A stretch of DNA of 64,000 nucleotides from Flavobacterium frigoris PS1 (lineage in GTDB: Bacteria > Bacteroidota > Bacteroidia > Flavobacteriales > Flavobacteriaceae): assembly GCF_000252125.1 (NCBI RefSeq), contig NZ_AHKF01000020.1, forward strand, positions 216,188-280,187, written 5' to 3'. Below, piece after piece: positions 1 through 10,052 of the stretch (within the stretch, counting starts at the first letter, position 1; the number at the start of each line of letters is the position of its first letter). The translations under genes and the position numbers were made by a program. A model generated the notes under the pieces. It was not told where the DNA came from. It searched no databases and was given only the letters and a program-made list of their open reading frames with translations.

Positions 1-941
1 ATCATTGCAGCATTATCGGTGGTATATTCAAATTTTGGAATAAAGGTCTTCCAGCCGTATTTTTGTTCCGCTTCTTTAATGGTTTTTCTAATGCCAGAAT
101 TGGCAGAAACACCTCCGCCAATAGCGATTTGCTTTATGCCAGTTTCTTTAACGGCTAATTTTAATTTATCCATTAGAATTTCAACGATAGTATATTGTAT
201 TGAAGCGCAGATGTCATTTAGATTTTCCTCAATAAAATTCGGATTCTCCAGTTTTTTCTTCTGAACAAAATACAAGATCGCCGTTTTAAGTCCTGAAAAA
301 CTGAAATTCAACCCAGGTACTTTCGGTTTTGTAAACGCAAAGGCTTTTGGATTCCCTAATTGTGCATACTTGTCCACAAGAGGGCCGCCAGGGTAGGGTA
401 GTCCCAGTATTTTTGCACTTTTATCAAAAGCTTCACCTACAGCATCATCTGTTGTTTCTCCAATAATGGTCAAGTCAAAATAGTCGTTCACTTTGACAAT
501 TTGCGTATGTCCGCCACTTATAGTCAAGGCCAAAAAAGGGAAACTCGGTTTTTCATATCCTTCTTCACCAATAAAATGTGCTAAAATATGGGCATGCATA
601 TGATTGACTGCAATAAGCGGAATTTGCAGGGCTGAAGCCATTGATTTAGCAAAGGAACTTCCCACTAGGAGGGATCCCATTAATCCAGGACCCTGAGTAA
701 ATGATATTGCTGACAATTGTTCTTTTTTAATATTGGCATTACGAAGTGCAGCGTCAATTACTGGAACAATATTTTGTTGGTGTGCGCGAGAAGCTAATTC
801 AGGCACAACACCTCCATATTGGGTGTGAATTAATTGATTTGCAACAACATTCGACAGTACTTTATCGTTATGTAAAACGGCTGCTGCTGTATCATCACAG
901 GAACTTTCGATTGCTAAAATAAAAACCTCGGAATTTTGCAT
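1..941 (-). CDS. tsaD: tRNA threonylcarbamoyladenosine transferase TsaD (partial, C-terminus cut by window edge)
   Basis: TsaD transfers the threonylcarbamoyl group from TC-AMP to A37 of ANN-decoding tRNAs in the cytoplasm, working with TsaB and TsaE. Reading from the ATG at 941 the protein begins MQNSEVFILAIESSCDDTAA, the ASKHA phosphate-binding start typical of the Kae1/TsaD family. It continues with GGVVPELASRAHQ, TQGPGLMGSLLVG and the metal-binding HMHAHILAH motif, then GGPLVDKYA, FSFSGLKTA and GGGVSANSG. About 313 residues lie in the window against a usual length near 340, so roughly the last 25-30 residues are missing to the left. It is divergent from tamB. Family assignment is secure. 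Confidence 0.95.
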   Translation of the reverse strand, partial: MQNSEVFILAIESSCDDTAAAVLHNDKVLSNVVANQLIHTQYGGVVPELASRAHQQNIVPVIDAALRNANIKKEQLSAISFTQGPGLMGSLLVGSSFAKSMASALQIPLIAVNHMHAHILAHFIGEEGYEKPSFPFLALTISGGHTQIVKVNDYFDLTIIGETTDDAVGEAFDKSAKILGLPYPGGPLVDKYAQLGNPKAFAFTKPKVPGLNFSFSGLKTAILYFVQKKKLENPNFIEENLNDICASIQYTIVEILMDKLKLAVKETGIKQIAIGGGVSANSGIRKTIKEAEQKYGWKTFIPKFEYTTDNAAM

Positions 942-1138
942 AAAAGGGCACAAATTTTGAATTATATTTGACGCGCCGATATTATTTTTTTAATTTTACG
1001 GCGCAGCCAAAATTAAAGAATTTTTATTAAAGGTGCCGCTCTTTCCTTGGGCAAAATGAATAATTAAAAAATTATAACAACATACTAGGTATCAAAAAAC
1101 TCATTAAAATACTTTTTCGTTTTATTCTTGGGCTTATC

Positions 1139-4100
1139 GTGCTATTGTTGGCATTAGGTATTGCTCTTTCATTACCTTTTATTCAGACTAAAATTGCTGT
1201 ATATTTTACCAATAGCATTAATAAAGATTATGGTACTCATATCGGTATTGAGGGTGTTAGAGTTTCTGTTTTTGGAGGTGTAAAATTTAGGAATGTCTTA
1301 ATTTTGGATCATCATAAGGATACGCTAATTTATTCTAAAATTGTTAGTACAAATATATTAGAAGGAAAAAAAATATTAGACGGTGATTTAATTTTTGGGA
1401 ATATTCGTTTAGATGGTTTGTTGTTTAATTTGAAAACATACAAGAACGAAAAGGAGACTAATATTGATCATTTCATCAATGCATTTAATACTGGAAAACC
1501 ATCGGGTAAACATTTTTTGCTAAAAGCAAATAGAGCATACATTTCCAATGGACACTTTCTCTTGACCGATGAAAACAAAGAAAATCCTAAAGATCTTGAT
1601 TTTACCAGGCTCAACGCAAGCATAAGTGACTTTCTGCTATATGGTCCGGCTGTAAAAACAACTATCAATAGAATGTCTTTTCAGGATCACCGTGGTTTGT
1701 ATGTTGTTAATTTGAGTTCTAAGTTTAGTTATACAAAAAAAAGTATAAAGCTTGAAGACCTTGTTTTATCAACCAAGGAGTCACTACTTAAGGGAGATGT
1801 CTTTTTAAATTACAAGATTGAGGATTTTTTAAACTTTACTGATAAGGTCAAATTTGATGTTAAGATTAACTCTTCTAAATTAGCGACCAATGACATTAGG
1901 TATTTTTATAATGAATTGGGTAAAAACCAACATTTTACACTTAATGCAAGTATTAAAGGGACCTTAAATAATTTAAAGCTTACAAAAATAAGACTTGTTG
2001 ATTCAAATAAGACTCAAATAGTAGGAGATATAAATTTTAAAAACCTTTTTGGAAATAAAGAACAAAGGTTTTTTATGGACGGGAATTTTGATAAAATTTC
2101 AAGTAGTTATGAAAAACTGGTGTATTTGCTTCCAAATATTTTAGGTAAAAAATTGCCTAAAGAGGTAAGTAAATTAGGCAATTTTACTTTGATTGGTAAT
2201 TCGCAGTTAAGTGCCACTAGTCTTGATGCTGAGTTTTCTATGCTTTCTGAACTGGGGAAAGTGCAGTCTCAATTAGAAATCAATCGAATTGATTTTATTG
2301 ATAAAGCATCTTATATTGGTAAAATTGTTTTGGAAGATTTTGATATAGGAGCTTTATTGGAGCGAAAAGACCTTGGTAAAGTAACGATGAATATTGATGT
2401 CGATGGTATAGGGTTTACTGAAAAGTATCTTAATACTGCGATAAAAGGAGATATTAGTAAAATAGATTTCAAGGATTATACCTATAACAATATAGTTTTA
2501 AACGGGAATTTTAAGGCCCCTAATTACAAGGGACAAATTTCTGTAATGGATCCAAATCTTAGTATGAATTTTGACGGATTACTAGATTTAAGTAATAAAG
2601 ACAATAAATATGATTTTCATATCGATGTGGAAAATGCTGATTTACACAAGTTGAAATTGGTAAAAGATTCTATTTCAGTTTTTAAAGGAGATGTCATTGT
2701 TCAAGTTAGCGGCAATACAATTGAAAATCTAGAAGGAAACGTTTATATAAAAGAAACATCATATCAGAATGAAAAGGACACGTACAGTTTTGATGACTTT
2801 AATATAAATTCTAGTTTTGATCAAGACCGGGTACGTACGATTACAGTGAATTCTCCGGATATTGTGCAAGGGGAAATTGTGGGTAAGTTTCAATTTGACC
2901 AATTGGGTAATTTAGTAAAGAATTCTTTGGGAAGCTTGTATACCAATTTCAAACCTGACAAGGTAAATAAAGGACAGTTTTTGAAGTTCAACTTTACCAT
3001 TTATAACAAAATCATTGAAATATTCTATCCTGAAATTTCAATTGGGTCTAATACTGTCGTAAAAGGGAATATAAAATCAGATATTCAAGAGTTTAAAGTC
3101 AATTTTAATTCTCCACAGATTATCGCTTCTGAAAATACGTTCGATAATATCCGCGTATCCATTGACAATAAAAACCCGTTATACAATGCATATTTAGAAT
3201 TGGACAGCATTAAGACTAAGTACTATAAAATTCGTGATTTTAGTTTGATAAATGTAACCATGAAAGATACTTTGTTCTTTAGGTCTGAGTTTAAAGGAGG
3301 AACGCAAGGAGAGGATTATTTTAATTTGAATCTTTACCATACGATAAACAAGAACAATGAAAATGTGGTAGGTATCAATAAATCTGAGATGAAGTTTAAA
3401 GATTATCTCTGGTTTTTGAATGAAAATGAAACGCCAAACAATCAGATTGTTTTTGATAAGTCTTTTAAAAACTTCAATATTGATGATATTATATTGTCTC
3501 ATGAAGACCAGGTAATATCTCTTAAGGGGACCATTAAAGACAAAATAAATAAGGATTTACAGTTAAGTTTTAAGGATGTTGATTTGTTTAAAATTACGCC
3601 AGCAAGCAGTAAATTCGTGTTTACTGGGAATATAAATGGAGATGTGAATTTTAAACAAAATAATGAAGTTTATAAACCGACTGCGTCATTAGTGATAGAT
3701 CATTTAAATATTAATGAGACTGATCTGGGAGTTTTTAAATTTGACATTGAAGGAGATCAAAACCTAGAAAAATTTACTATTAACTCTTTCTTGGAAAATG
3801 AAAATGTAGAATCTTTTAATGCCTATGGTAATTTTAAAGTTGTAAATAAAGAAACGGTTCTCGATATGAATTTAAAATTGGCTAAATTTAATTTAGGCGT
3901 ATTAAGTTCGTTGGGAGGAGATGTGATTTCTAAAATTAGGGGATTGGTGACGGGGAATGCCACAATTAGAGGGAGTGTTGATAAACCGGATATTAATGGG
4001 CGTCTTTATCTGGATAATGCGGGTTTGACTATTCCGTATCTTAATGTGGATTATGAATTAAATCCAAGATCAGTTATTGATCTTGCAGAGCAACGTTTTT

Positions 4101-5578
4101 TGTTTAGAAATAATACGCTGACCGATTCGAAATTTGGTACAAAAGGCATGCTGAATGGAACTGTTGAACATAATAATTTTGGAGATTGGAAATTAGATTT
4201 AGCGATTGATTCTAAAAGATTGCTAGTGCTCGATACAAAAGATAGTGAAGATGCTGCCTATTACGGAACTGCATTTATCGATGGTAGCGCAACGATTAAG
4301 GGCCCTACGAACGGTTTATTTATTAAGGTTGAAGCAAAGTCTGAAAAAGGGACTGAGCTTAAAATCCCGATTAATTCAGCTGAAAGTGTTAGTGAGAATG
4401 CATTTGTTCATTTTTTGACTGAAAAGGAAAAGTATAATATTAAAATGGGAATCGTTGAGGATAGCCGACGCTATAAAGGGCTTGAATTAGAGTTCGACTT
4501 AGATATAACTCCAGATGCGGAGATTGAAGTGATTTTAGACAGAAATTCTGGGCATGGAATGAAAGGGAAGGGTTTTGGTTCGTTGCTTTTTAAGATTAAT
4601 ACATTAGGAAAATTCAATATGTGGGGGGATTTCCAAGCTTATGAAGGAAGTTATAACTTCAAATATGGAGGACTTATAGATAAGAAATTTGATGTAAAAA
4701 AAGGGGGCTCTATCATTTGGGAAGGGAACCCAATGAAAGCGCAGTTGAACTTGGAAGCAGTTTATAAAACGATTGCAAATCCAGCCGTATTATTGGAAAA
4801 CTCATCGTTTAATAGAAAAGTTCCAGTGGAAGTAGTCATTGGAATCCATGGTGATTTAGCCAGTCCCGAGCCTGATTTTAATATTGAGTTTCCTACGGTT
4901 AGTAATGTTTTAAAATCAGAGATTCAGTATAAACTTAATGATAAGGATGTGCGACAAACACAAGCACTGTATTTATTATCCTCAGGAGGTTTTTTAAGTT
5001 CAGAAGGAGTGAGTCAGTCTGATTTTTCAGGGAGCTTGTTTGAAACAGCATCCAGTTTATTGGGAGGGATAATTCAATCAGATAATGAAAAATTTAAGGT
5101 GGGTCTTAATTATATTTCTGCAGATAAAAGAATAGGAAGAGAAACTGATGGTCGAGTTGTGGCTACCATTTCGTCAAAAATTAATGAAAGAATAACCATT
5201 AATGGAAAAGTAGGGGTTCCGTTTGGAGGTATAAATGAGTCTGCTATTGTAGGAGATTTAGAAATTCAATACAGGGTAAATGAAGACGGAACATTAAACT
5301 TGCGTCTGTTTAATAGGGAAAATGATATTAATTATATAGGTCAAGGAATTGGATATACGCAAGGAATTGGTGTTTCGTACGAGGTCGACTTTGATACTTT
5401 CAGAGAATTGGTTAATAAAATATTCAAAAATCAAAAATTAGGTATCGAAAAAACTTCTGTAGAACAATTTCAAGATTCCAATTTAGCTCCGGAATATATT
5501 AACTTTTCGAAGCCTAAGGTACCTCAATCTGAGAGTCCTAAGAAAAATCAGGAAGCAATAATTCCAGAGGAAGATTAA
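1139..5578 (+). CDS. tamB: TamB-like translocation/assembly module protein (DUF490), start codon uncertain
   Basis: This is a very large envelope protein (about 1,480 residues) with a hydrophobic N-terminal segment followed by long beta-rich repetitive sequence and a C-terminal TamB/DUF490 domain. The motifs GGVKFRNVLILDHHKDTL near the N-terminus and GNATIRGSVDKPDINGRLYL in the last third are typical of Bacteroidota TamB. TamB-type proteins bridge inner and outer membranes and help outer-membrane protein assembly or lipid transfer. The first available standard start is GTG at 1139, but that start leaves the membrane helix without its basic flank. The same frame is open back to 1064 and encodes a lysine/arginine-rich stretch with no ATG, GTG or TTG, so the true start is probably a rare codon further upstream. 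No TamA-like barrel gene is adjacent. Confidence 0.85.
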   Translation: MLLLALGIALSLPFIQTKIAVYFTNSINKDYGTHIGIEGVRVSVFGGVKFRNVLILDHHKDTLIYSKIVSTNILEGKKILDGDLIFGNIRLDGLLFNLKTYKNEKETNIDHFINAFNTGKPSGKHFLLKANRAYISNGHFLLTDENKENPKDLDFTRLNASISDFLLYGPAVKTTINRMSFQDHRGLYVVNLSSKFSYTKKSIKLEDLVLSTKESLLKGDVFLNYKIEDFLNFTDKVKFDVKINSSKLATNDIRYFYNELGKNQHFTLNASIKGTLNNLKLTKIRLVDSNKTQIVGDINFKNLFGNKEQRFFMDGNFDKISSSYEKLVYLLPNILGKKLPKEVSKLGNFTLIGNSQLSATSLDAEFSMLSELGKVQSQLEINRIDFIDKASYIGKIVLEDFDIGALLERKDLGKVTMNIDVDGIGFTEKYLNTAIKGDISKIDFKDYTYNNIVLNGNFKAPNYKGQISVMDPNLSMNFDGLLDLSNKDNKYDFHIDVENADLHKLKLVKDSISVFKGDVIVQVSGNTIENLEGNVYIKETSYQNEKDTYSFDDFNINSSFDQDRVRTITVNSPDIVQGEIVGKFQFDQLGNLVKNSLGSLYTNFKPDKVNKGQFLKFNFTIYNKIIEIFYPEISIGSNTVVKGNIKSDIQEFKVNFNSPQIIASENTFDNIRVSIDNKNPLYNAYLELDSIKTKYYKIRDFSLINVTMKDTLFFRSEFKGGTQGEDYFNLNLYHTINKNNENVVGINKSEMKFKDYLWFLNENETPNNQIVFDKSFKNFNIDDIILSHEDQVISLKGTIKDKINKDLQLSFKDVDLFKITPASSKFVFTGNINGDVNFKQNNEVYKPTASLVIDHLNINETDLGVFKFDIEGDQNLEKFTINSFLENENVESFNAYGNFKVVNKETVLDMNLKLAKFNLGVLSSLGGDVISKIRGLVTGNATIRGSVDKPDINGRLYLDNAGLTIPYLNVDYELNPRSVIDLAEQRFLFRNNTLTDSKFGTKGMLNGTVEHNNFGDWKLDLAIDSKRLLVLDTKDSEDAAYYGTAFIDGSATIKGPTNGLFIKVEAKSEKGTELKIPINSAESVSENAFVHFLTEKEKYNIKMGIVEDSRRYKGLELEFDLDITPDAEIEVILDRNSGHGMKGKGFGSLLFKINTLGKFNMWGDFQAYEGSYNFKYGGLIDKKFDVKKGGSIIWEGNPMKAQLNLEAVYKTIANPAVLLENSSFNRKVPVEVVIGIHGDLASPEPDFNIEFPTVSNVLKSEIQYKLNDKDVRQTQALYLLSSGGFLSSEGVSQSDFSGSLFETASSLLGGIIQSDNEKFKVGLNYISADKRIGRETDGRVVATISSKINERITINGKVGVPFGGINESAIVGDLEIQYRVNEDGTLNLRLFNRENDINYIGQGIGYTQGIGVSYEVDFDTFRELVNKIFKNQKLGIEKTSVEQFQDSNLAPEYINFSKPKVPQSESPKKNQEAIIPEED

Positions 5579-6042
5579 TTTTTTTTTTCAAGGCTTATTA
5601 GTATAGTAAGTCTATTCTACATTTTTTGAAATTGCTGCATTCTACGTAGCAACTTATAACAATTAAGTTAGGCAATCAAAAGTAGTGTTGTGTAACGGGA
5701 ATTTGCGTTTGATCGTAATTTTGTCATTCAAAACACATAAAGGTTGTAAATTATTGGTAATACTTACACCATTTTCTTAATCTCGTAAAAAAGGAACGTT
5801 GATTCGCTAATTCCTAGTTTTAAATAATTGTAGCCAAAAAGCAGGTTTTTTAATCTAATATTAGTTAATTATCATATTAAAATTAAAAAAATTAACTTTT
5901 GTGAAAAAAAACTGTTGTTTTTTTGTTTTTAATAAAACTTATTAACGAAAACGTTTGAATTCAGTACGCTTAACTAATTTAGTAAAAAGATAACGCTAAA
6001 AGTGCAATATGTTTGCTAATTTTACACTTTAATACTTAAATA
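5579..6042. other. 464-base intergenic region upstream of pfkA
   Basis: I see no coding stretch here. It holds several T-rich runs, an inverted repeat AACG-N4-CGTT at 5944-5955, and a TAnnTTTG-type box just upstream of pfkA. Another exact TAATTTTG sits at 5716-5723, but its nearest TTG is 25 bases away, which is too far for a convincing promoter. The unusual length fits a regulated leader for the glycolytic genes; that role is inference. Confidence 0.4.
6008..6015 (+). promoter_or_regulatory. Candidate -7 box (TATGTTTG) of the pfkA promoter
   Basis: TATGTTTG matches the Bacteroidota sigma-A -7 consensus TAnnTTTG exactly and lies 27 bases before the pfkA ATG, giving a short leader. No good -33 TTG is found at the usual 17-23 base spacing, so an activator may be needed or the box may be fortuitous. 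Confidence 0.4.
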
Positions 6043-7029
6043 ATGCCAAAAACAATAAAAAAAGTAGGGGTTCTTACTTCAGGAGGAGATTCTCCTGGAA
6101 TGAATGCTGCAATTAGATCGGTTGTTCGAACTTGTGCTTACCATAATATAGAATGCATAGGAATTTATAGAGGATATCAAGGAATGATTGAAGGTGACTT
6201 CAAAGAAATGGGACCTCGAAGTGTAAATAATATTGTCAATAAGGGAGGGACTGTTTTAAAATCGGCTCGTTCAATTGAATTTAGAACTCCAGAAGGAAGA
6301 CAGAAAGCACATGCACATCTTGTAAAAGCTGGAATAGACGCCTTAGTGGTAATTGGAGGAGATGGAACATTTACTGGAGGTTTGATATTTAATGCGGAAT
6401 TTGATTTTCCAGTAATGGGGATACCCGGAACAATTGACAATGATATATTTGGAACGAGTCATACTTTAGGATATGATACTGCCTTAAATACAGTTGTAGA
6501 AGTCATCGATAAAATTAGAGATACTGCAAGTTCTCATAACCGATTATTCTTTGTCGAAGTAATGGGAAGAGATGCAGGTCATATTGCCTTAAATGCTGGT
6601 ATTGGTGCAGGTGCTGAAGAGATACTTATTCCGGAAGAAGACCTAGGGTTAGATAGGTTGTTAGATTCATTACAAAAAAGTAAAGCATCTGGAAAATCTT
6701 CAAGCATCGTGGTAATTGCTGAAGGAGATAAGATTGGTAAAAATGTATTTGAATTAAAAGATTACGTAGAGGCAAATTTACCGGAATATGATGTAAGAGT
6801 TTCTGTTTTAGGACATATGCAGCGCGGTGGGTCACCTTCTTGTTTTGATAGAGTTTTAGCAAGTAGATTAGGTGTTAAAGCAGTAGAGTCTTTGTTAGAA
6901 GGAAAGTCAAACTATATGGTAGGTTTGCAAAATGACAAAGTGAACCTGACACCTTTAGAGCAAGCTATAAAAGGAAAATCAGAGATTGATAGAGAATTAT
7001 TAAGGGTTTCTGACATCATGTCAACATAA
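6043..7029 (+). CDS. pfkA: ATP-dependent 6-phosphofructokinase
   Basis: Phosphorylates fructose 6-phosphate to fructose 1,6-bisphosphate, the committing step of glycolysis. The 328-residue length is normal for bacterial PfkA. Visible motifs are TSGGDSPGMNAAIRS at the N-terminus, GGDGT at residues 105-109, PGTIDNDI with the catalytic Asp, MGRDAGHIAL, and GHMQRGG. Glycine at residue 108 (equivalent to E. coli G104) is the residue found in ATP-using rather than pyrophosphate-using enzymes. gapA follows after about 70 bases on the same strand with no terminator visible between them, so the two are probably co-transcribed. Confidence 0.97.
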   Translation: MPKTIKKVGVLTSGGDSPGMNAAIRSVVRTCAYHNIECIGIYRGYQGMIEGDFKEMGPRSVNNIVNKGGTVLKSARSIEFRTPEGRQKAHAHLVKAGIDALVVIGGDGTFTGGLIFNAEFDFPVMGIPGTIDNDIFGTSHTLGYDTALNTVVEVIDKIRDTASSHNRLFFVEVMGRDAGHIALNAGIGAGAEEILIPEEDLGLDRLLDSLQKSKASGKSSSIVVIAEGDKIGKNVFELKDYVEANLPEYDVRVSVLGHMQRGGSPSCFDRVLASRLGVKAVESLLEGKSNYMVGLQNDKVNLTPLEQAIKGKSEIDRELLRVSDIMST

Positions 7030-7094
7030 AAATAAAATGAAGTTTATTGTGAGGAAATTAGACTTTAAATAAGTTAAACAATAACATAAATTAA

Positions 7095-8105
<1,011 letters not shown>

Positions 8106-8121
8106 TATTATTTAGTTATTT

Positions 8122-8162
8122 AGTCCCGTCAAAATATTTTTTGACGGGACTTTATTTTTTTA
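8122..8162 (+). terminator. Rho-independent terminator after gapA
   Basis: AGTCCCGTCAAAA and its exact complement form a 13-bp stem around a four-base loop (8135-8138), followed by a T-rich tail. Confidence 0.9.
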
Positions 8163-8236
8163 TTTTTATATTGTATCGGATTTAACCATATCGATCTTAG
8201 ATTGAAAATAGAAATCCAAAACCAAAAACCAAAAAG

Positions 8237-9088
8237 ATGAGATTAATAGTTGATAGTGGTTCTACGAAAGCCGATTGGATAGCGATAGATGATAATGGCA
8301 AAGTGTTGTTTACGACACAAACTTTAGGATTAAATCCTGAAATACTTGAAAGTGATGACATTGTGGAACGATTGAACGATCGTTTTGATATTTTACAAAA
8401 TAAAAAGAATGCTACTCATTTATTTTTCTATGGCGCAGGTTGTGGTACAGATAGAATGAAGCTAAACCTATCTCAAACTTTTAAAAATTATTTTCCAAAC
8501 GCTATTATTTCGGTTGAAGAAGATACTTATGCAGCAGTATATGCCACTACTCCTAAGGGACAAAAAGCAATTGTCAGCATCTTAGGGACAGGATCAAACT
8601 GCAGTTATTTTGACGGAAAAGATTTACATCAAAAAGTGCAATCATTGGGTTATATTATAATGGATGACTGTAGTGGTAATGTTTTTGGAAAAGAATTAAT
8701 TAGAAAGTATTACTTCAATAAAATGCCGAAGGATCTAGCTGAAGCTTTTGAAAAAGAATACAATTTAGATCCTGATTTTATTAAAAGTAAATTATATAAG
8801 GAGTCAAATCCAAATGCTTATTTGGCCACTTTTGCCAAGTTTTTAATCCAGCATAAAGACACAGAATTTTGCAAAAAGATCATTTTCAAGGGAATGAAGT
8901 CTTTTGTCAAAAACTATATAAAACAATTTGATAATTGTAAAGAAGTGCCTGTTCATTTTGTAGGTTCCATAGCTTTCTATTTGAAAGATGAGCTTCAACA
9001 AACTTTTGATAAGTATGAATTAAAATTAGGGAACGTTCTTAGAAGACCTATTGACGGACTAATTGCTTATCACATAGCAAATAAATAA
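8237..9088 (+). CDS. BadF/BadG/BcrA/BcrD-type ATPase, N-acetylglucosamine kinase-like
   Basis: An ASKHA-fold sugar kinase of the NagK/BadF group. The phosphate-1 motif LIVDSGSTKADW opens the protein, and the adenosine/phosphate-2 region shows SILGTGSNCSYFDG. The length of 283 residues fits the GlcNAc/glucosamine kinase-like members common in Bacteroidota. The substrate is not readable from the sequence; phosphorylation of GlcNAc or an anhydro-sugar from wall recycling is the likeliest role. It starts its own unit after the gapA terminator and is followed by mgsA 10 bases downstream, so the two are almost certainly one operon. Confidence 0.85.
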   Translation: MRLIVDSGSTKADWIAIDDNGKVLFTTQTLGLNPEILESDDIVERLNDRFDILQNKKNATHLFFYGAGCGTDRMKLNLSQTFKNYFPNAIISVEEDTYAAVYATTPKGQKAIVSILGTGSNCSYFDGKDLHQKVQSLGYIIMDDCSGNVFGKELIRKYYFNKMPKDLAEAFEKEYNLDPDFIKSKLYKESNPNAYLATFAKFLIQHKDTEFCKKIIFKGMKSFVKNYIKQFDNCKEVPVHFVGSIAFYLKDELQQTFDKYELKLGNVLRRPIDGLIAYHIANK

Positions 9089-9098
9089 AGCTTTATCT

Positions 9099-9473
9099 AT
9101 GGAGATTGCAATCATTGCGCATGATGGTAAAAAAGCAGACATGGTTCAGTTTTTGAATAAAAATACGGTTATTTTACAAAATGAAAAAGTAAAACTCGTA
9201 GCAACTGGAACTACTGGTAGTAAGGCGGAAAAGGCTGGATTTAAGGTTAAAAAAATGCTTTCAGGACCGCTGGGAGGTGATGCTCAGATTGCTTCAAGAG
9301 TAGCAGAGGGTAAAACCAAAATGGTTTTGTTCTTTAAAGACCCGCTAGCGAGTCACGCTCATGAAGTAGACATCAATATGTTGCTTCGTGTATGTGATGT
9401 TCATAATGTACCAATAGCGACAAATGAGGCAACAGCGCAGCTGCTTTTAAATGCAATTACACTGAAGTTATAG
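9099..9473 (+). CDS. mgsA: Methylglyoxal synthase
   Basis: Converts dihydroxyacetone phosphate to methylglyoxal and phosphate, an overflow route that relieves sugar-phosphate stress. At 124 residues it is slightly shorter than E. coli MgsA. It keeps the family signatures AHDGKKADMV, SGPLGGDAQ with the catalytic Asp, FFKDPL..HAHEVD and NVPIATNEATA. It sits 10 bases after the sugar kinase gene and ends at a hairpin terminator. Placement behind pfkA-gapA links it to the control of triose-phosphate flux; that link is inference from context. Confidence 0.96.
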   Translation: MEIAIIAHDGKKADMVQFLNKNTVILQNEKVKLVATGTTGSKAEKAGFKVKKMLSGPLGGDAQIASRVAEGKTKMVLFFKDPLASHAHEVDINMLLRVCDVHNVPIATNEATAQLLLNAITLKL

Positions 9474-9495
9474 AATTTATATTGCTAAATATATA

Positions 9496-9524
9496 AACCG
9501 TTTCATCTATTGAAACGGTTTTTT
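9496..9524 (+). terminator. Rho-independent terminator after mgsA
   Basis: AACCGTTTCA pairs with TGAAACGGTT across a five-base loop, followed by five T residues. Confidence 0.85.
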
Positions 9525-9542
9525 ATTGAAATAATATTCAAC

Positions 9543-9584
9543 AAAAAAAATGTCCCGACTTTGTGTAGTCAGGACATTTTTTTG
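9543..9584. terminator. Bidirectional hairpin terminator between mgsA and ridA
   Basis: ATGTCCCGACT and AGTCAGGACAT form an 11-bp stem with one mismatch, flanked by an A-run on the left and a T-run on the right. It can therefore terminate transcription from both sides. It mainly serves the leftward ridA gene. Confidence 0.8.
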
Positions 9585-9603
9585 TTAGATTTATTTTGTA
9601 AAA

Positions 9604-9984
9604 CTACAGAATAGCAATCATAGATATTTCAACATTTACATTTTTTGGTAAACAGGCTACTTGAACTGTTTCGCGTGCTGGAGCAGTTTTTTCGTTAAAA
9701 TAAGAAGCATAAACGGTATTTATATTCCCAAAATCATTCATGTCCATGATGAAAATGGTTGTTTTTACCACGTTTTCAAAGGTCATTCCTGCGGCTTCTA
9801 GTACCGCTTTCATGTTTTGCATAACCTGTTGCGTTTCGTTCTCTATGTTGTCTACTACTAATGCTCCTGTAGCTGGGTTAAGGGCTATCTGTCCAGAGGT
9901 GTAAAGCGTGTTTCCTTTAAGTACGGCTTGATTGTAAGGACCAATAGGAGCAGGTGCTTTTTCGGTAAAAATTATCTTTTTCAT
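9604..9984 (-). CDS. ridA: RidA family reactive enamine/imine deaminase
   Basis: Hydrolyses reactive 2-aminoacrylate-type enamines and imines released by PLP enzymes, protecting them from damage. The 126-residue protein has the YjgF/RidA pattern APAPIGPYNQAV at the start and the C-terminal RETVQVACLPKNVNVEISMI, which carries the catalytic arginine. It lies downstream of lptD on the same strand, 68 bases from the lptD stop. It could be read through from lptD or have its own promoter. Confidence 0.94.
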   Translation of the reverse strand: MKKIIFTEKAPAPIGPYNQAVLKGNTLYTSGQIALNPATGALVVDNIENETQQVMQNMKAVLEAAGMTFENVVKTTIFIMDMNDFGNINTVYASYFNEKTAPARETVQVACLPKNVNVEISMIAIL

Positions 9985-10052
9985 ACTTTAAATGGATTTA
10001 TGTTTGTAGGTTAAATTATTTTTAAATTAAATGTGGCTAAGAAATCAAAAAA

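Noticed and set aside
1468..1668. Minus-strand reading frame inside tamB.
   Set aside because: It lies wholly within the tamB coding sequence and has no family resemblance.
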